The notes below the pieces were generated by a model that saw only the letters and a list, made by a program, of their open reading frames with translations, was not told the origin of the DNA and did not search any database. Positions 18,570 through 27,703 of a stretch of DNA of 64,000 nucleotides are shown piece by piece. Source of the DNA: Pseudoduganella guangdongensis (GTDB lineage: Bacteria; Pseudomonadota; Gammaproteobacteria; Burkholderiales; Burkholderiaceae_D); contig NZ_WWCJ01000004.1 of assembly GCF_009857475.1 (NCBI RefSeq), forward strand, positions 1-64,000. The letters are read 5' to 3'. Within the stretch, counting starts at the first letter, position 1. Every line of letters begins with the position of its first letter. The position numbers and the translations under genes were made by a program.

Positions 18570-20386
18570 TACTTCGCTTTAGCGGCGAGTTGCTTGTTTT
18601 GTTCGTCCAGCCAGGTTTTCAGCGGGGCGAAGTAGTCCAGCATAGCCTGGCCATCGATGCGTTCTTCACCGGTGGCGGCTTTCAGTGCTTCCGGCCACGG
18701 CTTGGAAGCGCCCATCTCCAGCATGGACCACAGCTTCTTGCCTGCTTTTTCACTGCCGTAGATCGAGCACTGGTGCAGCGGGCCGGTGTAGCCGGCTTCC
18801 TTACACAGGGCACGATGGAGTTGGAATTGCAGCAGGTGGGCCAGGAAGTAGCGCGCGTACGGCACGTCGGCCGCCACGTGGTACTTGGCGCCGGCGTCGA
18901 AACCGTCAGCCAGCATCGGCAGCGGGCGCTTCACGCCCATGTACTGCTCGCGCAGCTGCCACCAGCTCTTGTCGTAGTCCGCAGGCTTGGTCTTGCCGGC
19001 GTACACGTCCCAGCGCCATTTATCCACCGAGTAGGCGAATGGCAGGAAGGCTACTTTGGCCAGGGCGCGCTTGAGCAGCTCGCCGGTGGCGGCATTCGGG
19101 TCCGGTTCCTCGTTCATCAGGCCGACCTTCTTCAGGTAGTTCGGGGTGATGGACAGGGCAATGGTGTCGCCGATCGCTTCGTGGAAGCCGTCGTTGGCGC
19201 CGTTGCGGAACAGGCTCGATTGGTTCTTGTAGGCCAGGTCGTAGTAGATGTGGCCCAGCTCGTGGTGGATCACCGCGAATTCCTCTTCGGTCGGGCGGAT
19301 GCACATCTTGATGCGCACGTCGTCCTTGCCGTCCAGCTGCCATGCGGAAGCGTGGCACACCACGTCGCGGTCGCGCGGTTTTTCCAGCAGCGAACGCTCG
19401 TAGAAGGACTCCGGCAGCTTAGGCATGCCGAGCGAGGTGTAGAAGCGCTCGCCGTACTGCACCATCTCCTTGGCGCTGGTCTTCTTCTGTTCCAGCACAT
19501 TGGTCAGGTTGAATTTGGAGGCGCCGGTGGCCGGCATCAGCAGCGGGTAGATGTTCTCCCAGCTCTGGCTCCACATATTGCCGAACAGGTGGGCCGGGAT
19601 CGGGCCGGTCAGCGGCACCACTTCCGGGCCATAGGCTTCGCGCAGCTTGTAGCGGGTGTAGGTGTGCAGCGCTTCGTGCAGCGGCTTGACCTGCTGCCAG
19701 ATGCGTTCCATCTCGGCCGAGAATTCCTCCGGCTTCATGTCGTAGCCCGCGCGCCACAGGGCGCCGGTGTCGGCGTAGCCCATTTCGCGCGCGCCCTTGT
19801 TGGACAGCTCAACGTACTCGGTGTACAGCTTTTTGTAGGACGGCGATTGCTGGTGCCAGCCGCTCCACGCTTCCAGCAGCTCTTTCGGGTTGCGGCTGGT
19901 GGCCAGGGTTTTTTCCAGGTCGCCCAGGGCCTGGCACTTGCCGTCGGCGGTGCAGTACTTGGCTTTGCCGTAGGCGCCATTCAGCTTGGCGTTGGCGTCG
20001 GCGTAAGCCTGGCGCTCTTTCTCGTTCGGCAGCATCAGCGTCAATTGCAGCAGCTTGATCTTGCGCGCTTCCTCGTCGCTCAGCTTCACGCCGTTAAAGC
20101 GGCGTGCTTCCAGCGCGGCCTGGCCGGACGCGTCCAGCTGCAGCTCGCCGAAGTAGGCGGTCAGCGCTTCGGTGTCGTCGGTGATGAAGTTTTGCGCGAC
20201 CCAGGCGGCGCGGCTGCCGATGTGACCCAGCTTGTCGAACTTTTCTTCGGTCTGGGCGATAAACTTCTTCGCTTCAGCCGGGGTGCCCTTGCCCTTTTTC
20301 GGGGCGGGGGCGGCGTGGGCGAAGCCCGTCGCCAGGGCCAGGCCCAGGGCCAGGACCAGTGGTTTTTTCATAGTAGTTTTAGTCAA
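18569..20386 (-). CDS. M2-family metallopeptidase (ACE-like peptidyl-dipeptidase)
   Basis: Secreted zinc peptidase of 605 residues. A signal peptide (KKPLVLALGLALATGFAHA) is followed by a helical M2 domain. The zinc motif HHELGHIYYDL lies near residue 372, and the downstream ANDGFHEAIGDT supplies the third ligand Glu. EMERIWQQVKPLHEALHTYTR is also typical of the family. The start is TTG at 20386, 6 nt after AGGAG; an internal ATG five codons later is the alternative. It removes dipeptides from peptide C-termini in the periplasm. It interrupts the carbohydrate locus and starts only 43 bp from the divergent GH31 gene. Its link to starch use is unclear. Confidence 0.92.
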   Translation of the reverse strand: MTKTTMKKPLVLALGLALATGFAHAAPAPKKGKGTPAEAKKFIAQTEEKFDKLGHIGSRAAWVAQNFITDDTEALTAYFGELQLDASGQAALEARRFNGVKLSDEEARKIKLLQLTLMLPNEKERQAYADANAKLNGAYGKAKYCTADGKCQALGDLEKTLATSRNPKELLEAWSGWHQQSPSYKKLYTEYVELSNKGAREMGYADTGALWRAGYDMKPEEFSAEMERIWQQVKPLHEALHTYTRYKLREAYGPEVVPLTGPIPAHLFGNMWSQSWENIYPLLMPATGASKFNLTNVLEQKKTSAKEMVQYGERFYTSLGMPKLPESFYERSLLEKPRDRDVVCHASAWQLDGKDDVRIKMCIRPTEEEFAVIHHELGHIYYDLAYKNQSSLFRNGANDGFHEAIGDTIALSITPNYLKKVGLMNEEPDPNAATGELLKRALAKVAFLPFAYSVDKWRWDVYAGKTKPADYDKSWWQLREQYMGVKRPLPMLADGFDAGAKYHVAADVPYARYFLAHLLQFQLHRALCKEAGYTGPLHQCSIYGSEKAGKKLWSMLEMGASKPWPEALKAATGEERIDGQAMLDYFAPLKTWLDEQNKQLAAKAK

Positions 20387-20429
20387 TTCAATCTCCTCTC
20401 AGATAAAACTGCCCGCTAATATATCACTC

Positions 20430-22811
20430 ATGAAACTCATACAACTCGCAGTTTTGGCCCTCTGCAGCCAGGCCGCCCTGGCCCAAAATGCCGACCGCCA
20501 GTTCATTTCTGCCGCTCGCAGCGCGAATTCGCTGGAAATCGGCACAAATGACGGTAAATACATCATCAAGCCGTATTCGGCGGCTGTGGTGGAAACCACC
20601 TTTATCCCCAACGGCGAACAGTTCGACCCGGCCTCGCACGCCGTGGTGCTGGCGCCAACGGGCGTGGCCACCACGCTGCGCGAAGAGGGCGGGGCGCTGG
20701 AATACGCCACGCCCGGCCTGACCGTGCGCATTGAGAAGAAGCCTTTCCGCATCAGCTACGCCTACAAGGGCAAGCCGCTGGTGGCCGAGAAGCGCGGCTA
20801 CCGCCGCGAAGGCAAGATGGAGGCGCTGGAGTTCGCGCTGGACGGCGACGAAGCCCTGTACGGCGCCGGTGCGCGCGCGGTCGGCATGAACCGCCGTGGC
20901 CACCGCTTCCAACTGTATAACCGCGCCCACTATGGCTACGAAGCGCGCTCCACGCTGCTGAACTTCACCATCCCGATGGCGCTGTCGTCGAAGAAGTACG
21001 CCATCCACTTCGACAACCCGCAGACCGGCTATCTGGACTTCGACAGCAAGAAGGACGGCACCCTGTCGTACGAAACCATCGGCGGGCGCAAGACCTACCA
21101 GGTGGTGGCGGGCGAGCAATGGGAAGACGTGGTGGCCAACTACACCAGCCTGACCGGCCGCCAGCCCTTGCCGCCGCGCTGGACCTTCGGCAATTTCGCC
21201 AGCCGCTTCGGCTACCGCACGGAGGCGGAAACCCGCGCCGTGGTCGACAAGTTCATCGCCGAGAAGATCCCGGTCGACGCCGTGGTGCTGGACCTGTACT
21301 GGTTCGGCAAGACCGTCCAGGGCACCATGGGCAACCTGGCCTGGGACAAAGACAGCTTCCCCAACCCGAAAGGCATGATGGCCGACCTGGCAGCCAAGGG
21401 CGTGAAGACCGTGATCATCACCGAGCCCTTCGTGCTGACCACCTCCAGCCGCTGGCAGGAGGCGGTCGCCAAGAAGGCGCTGGCGAGCGACGCCACCGGC
21501 GCGCCGGGCCGCTACGACTTCTACTTTGGGAACACCGGCCTGATCGACTTGTACCGCCCCGAAGGACGCGACTGGTTCTGGAACATCTATAAAGAGCTGA
21601 AGGCCGGCGGCGTGGCCGGCTGGTGGGGCGACCTGGGCGAGCCGGAAGTGCATCCGGCCAGCCTGCGCCACGGCAGCAAGGGCGAGCTGGGCGCCGACGA
21701 GGTGCACAATATCTATGGTCACGACTGGGCGCGCCTGATCGCCGAAGGCTATCAAAAAGAGTTCCCGCAGGAGCGCCCGTTCATCCTGATGCGCGCCGGC
21801 TACTCGGGCTCGCAGCGCTTCGGCATGATCCCCTGGTCGGGCGACGTGCAGCGCAGCTGGGGCGGTTTGCAGTCGCAGATGGAGATCGCGCTGCAAATGG
21901 GCATGCAGGGCCTGGCCTATATGCACTCCGACCTGGGCGGCTTCGCCTCGCCGATGCTGGATGACGAGCTGTATGTGCGCTGGCTGCAATACGGCGTGTT
22001 CCAGCCCGTGTTCCGCCCGCACGCGCAAGAGGAAGTGCCGTCCGAGCCGGTGTTCCGCGCCGAGCGCGCCAAATCGCTGGCGCGCGAAGCGATCCGCCTG
22101 CGCTACGCCATGCTGCCCTATAACTACAGCGCAGCCTTCGACAACAGCCAGAGCGGCCTGCCGCTGATGCGCCCCATCCTGTTCGAAGGCGGCGATGGCG
22201 GCGTGGCCTCCACCTACCTGTGGGGCCGCGACTTCCTGGTGGCCCCGGTCACCGAGCCTGGCGCGCAACGCAAGGAAGTCAACTTCCCCGCCTCGTCCAA
22301 AGTCTGGTTCGACTTCCACAGCGGCGCCGCGCACAAGGGCGGCATCAACGAAGTAGTGCAGGTCGTCCCCGAGCGCATTCCCGTGTTCGTGCGCGCCGGC
22401 GCCCTGGTGCCGATGGCCAAGGTGGTGCAATCCACCCGCGACTACAGCGCAAAGCAGATTGACCTGCACTATTACTATGACGCCAGCGCCGCCGCCTCGT
22501 CCGGCAAGCTGTACGACGACGACGGGGCCAGCGCCGACGCCCACGCGCAAGGCAAGTACGAACTGGCCCGCTTCAGCGCCGCCGCCTCCGCCGCCGGCTT
22601 TGCAATTGGCATCGACACCGAAGTAGGCAAGGCCTGGCAGCCGGTCGCCCGCACCTATGCCCTCAAGGTGCACAATGTGGCAAGCCGCCCGCGCAGCGTG
22701 GCGCTGGATGGCAAGCCGGTCGCCGCCCGCTGGGACGCCCGCACGCGCACCCTTGAGCTGACCCTGCCGGCGCGCGCGGCAATGAAAGCGAAATTGTCAG
22801 TCGTTCTGTAA
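20430..22811 (+). CDS. GH31 alpha-glucosidase, secreted/periplasmic
   Basis: Glycoside hydrolase family 31, 793 residues, with a signal peptide (KLIQLAVLALCSQAALAQ). The catalytic nucleophile is the Asp in WWGDLGEPE (about 399) and the likely acid/base Asp is in WSGDVQRSW (about 469). DLYWFGKTVQG, YMHSDLGGF and the C-terminal beta-sandwich also fit the family. It releases glucose from maltodextrin ends. The ATG at 20430 follows the only signal peptide in frame, but no Shine-Dalgarno is visible (CTAATATATCACTC before ATG). The gene may be leaderless or poorly initiated. Its stop codon lies within a HexR-type operator for the next gene. Confidence 0.92.
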   Translation: MKLIQLAVLALCSQAALAQNADRQFISAARSANSLEIGTNDGKYIIKPYSAAVVETTFIPNGEQFDPASHAVVLAPTGVATTLREEGGALEYATPGLTVRIEKKPFRISYAYKGKPLVAEKRGYRREGKMEALEFALDGDEALYGAGARAVGMNRRGHRFQLYNRAHYGYEARSTLLNFTIPMALSSKKYAIHFDNPQTGYLDFDSKKDGTLSYETIGGRKTYQVVAGEQWEDVVANYTSLTGRQPLPPRWTFGNFASRFGYRTEAETRAVVDKFIAEKIPVDAVVLDLYWFGKTVQGTMGNLAWDKDSFPNPKGMMADLAAKGVKTVIITEPFVLTTSSRWQEAVAKKALASDATGAPGRYDFYFGNTGLIDLYRPEGRDWFWNIYKELKAGGVAGWWGDLGEPEVHPASLRHGSKGELGADEVHNIYGHDWARLIAEGYQKEFPQERPFILMRAGYSGSQRFGMIPWSGDVQRSWGGLQSQMEIALQMGMQGLAYMHSDLGGFASPMLDDELYVRWLQYGVFQPVFRPHAQEEVPSEPVFRAERAKSLAREAIRLRYAMLPYNYSAAFDNSQSGLPLMRPILFEGGDGGVASTYLWGRDFLVAPVTEPGAQRKEVNFPASSKVWFDFHSGAAHKGGINEVVQVVPERIPVFVRAGALVPMAKVVQSTRDYSAKQIDLHYYYDASAAASSGKLYDDDGASADAHAQGKYELARFSAAASAAGFAIGIDTEVGKAWQPVARTYALKVHNVASRPRSVALDGKPVAARWDARTRTLELTLPARAAMKAKLSVVL

Positions 22812-22821
22812 CATGACTACA
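22807..22821. promoter_or_regulatory. HexR-type operator (site 3)
   Basis: TGTAACATGACTACA matches 11 of 12 informative positions of TGTART-N3-AYTACA. It includes the TAA stop of the GH31 gene and lies 48 bp before the -35 box of the MFS operon. Confidence 0.6.
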
Positions 22822-22848
22822 AATTAGCACTGAAACTGGCTGTTTACG

Positions 22849-22870
22849 GGCTGTCATTGCATTGACAGCC
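22849..22870. promoter_or_regulatory. Inverted repeat overlapping the MFS-operon -35 box
   Basis: GGCTGTCA (22849-22856) and TGACAGCC (22863-22870) are perfect 8-bp arms around TTGCAT, and the right half contains the TTGACA -35 element. It could be a second operator or a weak hairpin after GH31. Confidence 0.4.
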
Positions 22871-22890
22871 TGTAGTTGCCATGTTATTTT
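22862..22890 (+). promoter_or_regulatory. Sigma-70 promoter of the MFS-pgm-amylase operon
   Basis: TTGACA (22862-22867), 17-nt spacer, TATTTT (22885-22890). The HexR-type site at 22882-22896 covers the -10, as expected for repression. Confidence 0.65.
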
Positions 22891-22896
22891 GCTACA
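22882..22896. promoter_or_regulatory. HexR-type operator over the -10 box (site 4)
   Basis: TGTTATTTTGCTACA matches 10 of 12 informative positions and overlaps the TATTTT -10 box. A half-site TGTAGT lies at 22871-22876. Confidence 0.55.
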
Positions 22897-22933
22897 AATT
22901 TACGCAAGCGCGGACAAAAAACGGGGACACCAG

Positions 22934-24259
22934 ATGCAACCTTCCACCATCAAACCGCGGCTGTCATTTTGGCAGCTGTGGAACATGAGTTTCGGCTTCT
23001 TCGGCATCCAGTTCGGCTTCGCGCTGCAGAACACCAACACCAGCCGCATTTTCTCCACGCTGGGCGCCACCCCGGACGAATTGCCCCTGTTCTGGCTGGC
23101 CGCACCGGTCACCGGCCTGCTGGTGCAACCGATCATCGGCTACCTGAGCGACAACACCTGGCACGCCAGATGGGGCCGCCGCCGCCCGTTCTTCTTCATC
23201 GGCGCGCTGCTGGCCAGCATCGCCCTGTTCCTGATGCCCAATTCCACCGCGTTGTGGATGGCCATCCTGGTCCTGTGGCTGATGGACGCATCGATCAACA
23301 TTTCGATGGAACCGTTCCGCGCCTTCGTCGGCGACAAGCTCGATGAATCGCAGCAGACCGCCGGCTTCGCGATGCAGACCTTCTTCATCGGCCTGGGCGG
23401 CGTGATCGCCTCCCTGCTGCCGACCATCTTCACCGACGTCCTCCACGTCAGCAACGAAGTGGTCAACGGCGCCATTCCGGACTCCGTGCGCTACTCCTTC
23501 TACGCCGGCGGCGCCGCCTACTTCCTGGCCGTGCTGTGGACCGTGCTGACCGCCGACGAACTGCCACCGGAAGACGTGGAGAAATTCCGCATGGAGCGCG
23601 CCCAGCGCCGCGGCTTCGCCCACTCGCTGAAGGAAGTATTCGGCGGCGTGATGCACATGCCGAAAACCATGGCCCAGCTGGCGCTGGTGCAGTTCTTCAC
23701 CTGGTTCGCGCTGATGGGCATGTGGGTCTTCACCACGCCGGCAGTGGCCGACAACGTGTTCGGCACCACCGACGGCAAATCCGCCCTGTTCCAGGAAGCA
23801 GGCAACTGGGTCGGCTGGCTGTTCGCCACCTACGGCGGCGTCTCCGCCATGGCCGCATTCCTGCTGCCCAAACTGGCGCACGTCACCAGCCGCCGCTTTG
23901 TGCACATGCTCTGCCTGGTGATCGGCGGCGTGAGCCTGGCCAGCGTCGCCTTCATCCACGACCGGCACATGCTGCTGCTGCCGATGATCGGCGTCGGCAT
24001 TGCCTGGGCCAGCATCCTGACCATGCCATACGCGATCCTGGCAGGCGCGCTGCCGGCCAAGCGCATGGGCTACTTCATGGGCGTCTTCAACTACTTCGTC
24101 GTGCTGCCGCAGATCGTCGCCAACCTGGTGCTCGGCCCGGTCATCAAGCACCTGTTCGACGGCCACTCCGCCAGCGTGCTGGTACTGGGCGGCATCTCCA
24201 TGGCCATCGGCGGCGTGCTCACGCTCATCGTGAGCGACTCGGCCAAGAAAGAAGCCTGA
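22934..24259 (+). CDS. MFS sugar transporter (maltose-type, SLC45-like)
   Basis: Inner-membrane major-facilitator protein, 441 residues with about 12 membrane segments. The N-terminus (LSFWQLWNMSFGFFGIQFGF) and the loop WGRRRPFFFIG after the third membrane segment are typical of the glycoside/maltose MFS group (Caulobacter MalY, sucrose/SLC45-like). GGGGA lies 8 nt upstream of the ATG. It probably carries maltose or short maltodextrins from periplasm to cytoplasm. It heads an operon with phosphoglucomutase and a periplasmic alpha-amylase, under the HexR-type operators upstream. Confidence 0.9.
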   Translation: MQPSTIKPRLSFWQLWNMSFGFFGIQFGFALQNTNTSRIFSTLGATPDELPLFWLAAPVTGLLVQPIIGYLSDNTWHARWGRRRPFFFIGALLASIALFLMPNSTALWMAILVLWLMDASINISMEPFRAFVGDKLDESQQTAGFAMQTFFIGLGGVIASLLPTIFTDVLHVSNEVVNGAIPDSVRYSFYAGGAAYFLAVLWTVLTADELPPEDVEKFRMERAQRRGFAHSLKEVFGGVMHMPKTMAQLALVQFFTWFALMGMWVFTTPAVADNVFGTTDGKSALFQEAGNWVGWLFATYGGVSAMAAFLLPKLAHVTSRRFVHMLCLVIGGVSLASVAFIHDRHMLLLPMIGVGIAWASILTMPYAILAGALPAKRMGYFMGVFNYFVVLPQIVANLVLGPVIKHLFDGHSASVLVLGGISMAIGGVLTLIVSDSAKKEA

Positions 24260-24303
24260 CCATCCAGCGGCGCGCACCGCCCGCGCCGTTCGCGGCAAAC
24301 TAG

Positions 24304-25977
<1,674 letters not shown>

Positions 25978-25998
25978 ACCGCATAAGGAACCAGCCGC

Positions 25999-27642
25999 AT
26001 GAAACTGTCATCCCTCGCATTGTCCTTGCTGCTTGCCACCGGCGCGCACAGCGCACTCGCCGCGCCGCCCAAGCCTTTCCTCTGGGAGAGTGCGACCGTC
26101 TACTTCCTGCTGACCGACCGCTTCGCCAACGGCGACAAGGCCAACGACCTGGCCTACGGCCGCAAGGCCGACGGCGCACCGCTGCGCGGCTATATGGGGG
26201 GCGACTTCAAGGGCCTGACCGCCAAGATCAAGTCAGGCTACTTTGACGAGCTGGGAGTGGACGTGATCTGGACCACGCCGCCGGTCGAGCAGATCCACGC
26301 GGGAACGGATGAAGGCACCGGAAAATCCTACGGCTTCCACGGCTACTGGGTGCGCGACTTCACGGCGCTGGACGCTAACCTCGGCACCGAAAAGGACTTC
26401 CGCGACTTTGTCGAAGCAGCGCACGCGCGCGGCATCCGCGTGCTGCTCGACGTGGTCATGAACCACACCGGCCCCGTCACCGATGCAGATCCGGTGTGGC
26501 CCGCTGGCTGGGTGCGCACCGAACCGCAATGCCAGTACAAGGACGCGCCCAGCACGATCGGATGTACCCTGGTGAAAAACCTGCCCGACTTCCGCACCGA
26601 GAGCAATGAGCCGGTCGCACTGCCGGAAGCCTTGGCCGCCAAATGGAAGGCCGAAGGCCGCTACGAGCGCGAAGTGAAAGAGCTGGACGACTTCTTCGCC
26701 CGCACCGGCTACCCGCGCGCACCGCGCTACTACCTCATGAAATGGCACGCCGACTGGGTGCGCAAGTTCGGCATCGACGGCTTCCGCGCCGACACGGTCA
26801 AGCATGTGGAGTCCGGCGTCTGGGCCGAGCTGCGCAAGGTGGCCCTGGCCGCGCACGAAGACTGGAAGCGCGCCAACCCGAAGAAGGTGCTGGGCGACGG
26901 GCGCTTCTTCATGACTGCGGAGGTGTACAACTACAACATCGCGCACGGGCTGTCATTCGACATGGGCGGCGGTGCCAAGACCAACTTTTACGCCGACAGC
27001 TTCGACAACCTGATCAACTTCGGGCTGGTGCATGACGCCAAGGGCGATTACGAGTCCGTGTTCGGCAAATACGCCGCGCACCTGGCCGGCCCGCTGAAGG
27101 GCTACTCGGTGCTGAACTATATTTCATCGCACGACGACGGTAACCCGTTCGACCCGGCCCGCAAGAAGCCGTTCGAATCGGCCAATAAGCTGCTGCTGGC
27201 GCCCGGCCTTGCGCAGATCTACTACGGCGACGAAACCGCGCGCCGGCTGGATATCGCGGAAGCGACGGGCGACGCCAAGCTGCGTTCTTATATGAACTGG
27301 GAGGATTTGACATCGAATGCGCAGCGCGAAGGCTACAAGGTGGCGGCCGTACGCGCGCACTGGGCCAAGCTGGGCAAGTTCCGCCGCGCGCACGCGTCGA
27401 TCGGGGCAGGGGAGCATAGGAAGCTGGCTGACTCGCCTTATACCTTCAGCCGGGTGCGGGGGGATGACAAGGTTGTGGTGGCGCTGGATGCAGGGACCGG
27501 GAAGGCCCTGGATATTCCGGTAGCGGGCGTGTTCGCCGATGGCGTCCGCGTGAAGGATGCCTATTCCGGTGCCACGTACAAGGTGAAGAATGGCGTTGTG
27601 CGCACCAGTGGCAAGCACGATACCATTTTGCTCTCGCAATAA
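25999..27642 (+). CDS. Periplasmic GH13 alpha-amylase (MalS-like)
   Basis: Alpha-amylase of 547 residues with a signal peptide (KLSSLALSLLLATGAHSALA). The GH13 regions are complete: DVVMNHTG, the nucleophile Asp in GFRADTVKHV (about 264), the acid/base Glu in MTAEVYNYN (about 308), and the third Asp in ISSHDDGN (about 378). It begins VYFLLTDRFANGD. An internal Cys pair (QCQYKDAPSTIGC) may form a disulfide. It starts 21 bp after pgm, so the two are one operon. It cuts internal alpha-1,4 bonds of maltodextrins in the periplasm. Confidence 0.93.
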   Translation: MKLSSLALSLLLATGAHSALAAPPKPFLWESATVYFLLTDRFANGDKANDLAYGRKADGAPLRGYMGGDFKGLTAKIKSGYFDELGVDVIWTTPPVEQIHAGTDEGTGKSYGFHGYWVRDFTALDANLGTEKDFRDFVEAAHARGIRVLLDVVMNHTGPVTDADPVWPAGWVRTEPQCQYKDAPSTIGCTLVKNLPDFRTESNEPVALPEALAAKWKAEGRYEREVKELDDFFARTGYPRAPRYYLMKWHADWVRKFGIDGFRADTVKHVESGVWAELRKVALAAHEDWKRANPKKVLGDGRFFMTAEVYNYNIAHGLSFDMGGGAKTNFYADSFDNLINFGLVHDAKGDYESVFGKYAAHLAGPLKGYSVLNYISSHDDGNPFDPARKKPFESANKLLLAPGLAQIYYGDETARRLDIAEATGDAKLRSYMNWEDLTSNAQREGYKVAAVRAHWAKLGKFRRAHASIGAGEHRKLADSPYTFSRVRGDDKVVVALDAGTGKALDIPVAGVFADGVRVKDAYSGATYKVKNGVVRTSGKHDTILLSQ

Positions 27643-27663
27643 AACCGGTAAAACCGGAAACCC

Positions 27664-27692
27664 GGAAAACCAGGGTCTGCCCCTGGTTTTCC
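27664..27692. terminator. Bidirectional terminator between amylase and pullulanase genes
   Basis: GGAAAACCAGGG (27664-27675) and CCCTGGTTTTCC (27681-27692) form a perfect 12-bp stem with a 5-nt loop between convergent genes. Confidence 0.75.
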
Positions 27693-27703
27693 TAGCCCCT
27701 CAA

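Noticed and set aside
20367..20383. TAGTAGTTTTAGTCA near the M2 peptidase start as an operator
   Set aside because: Only one half resembles the HexR motif and it lies in coding sequence.
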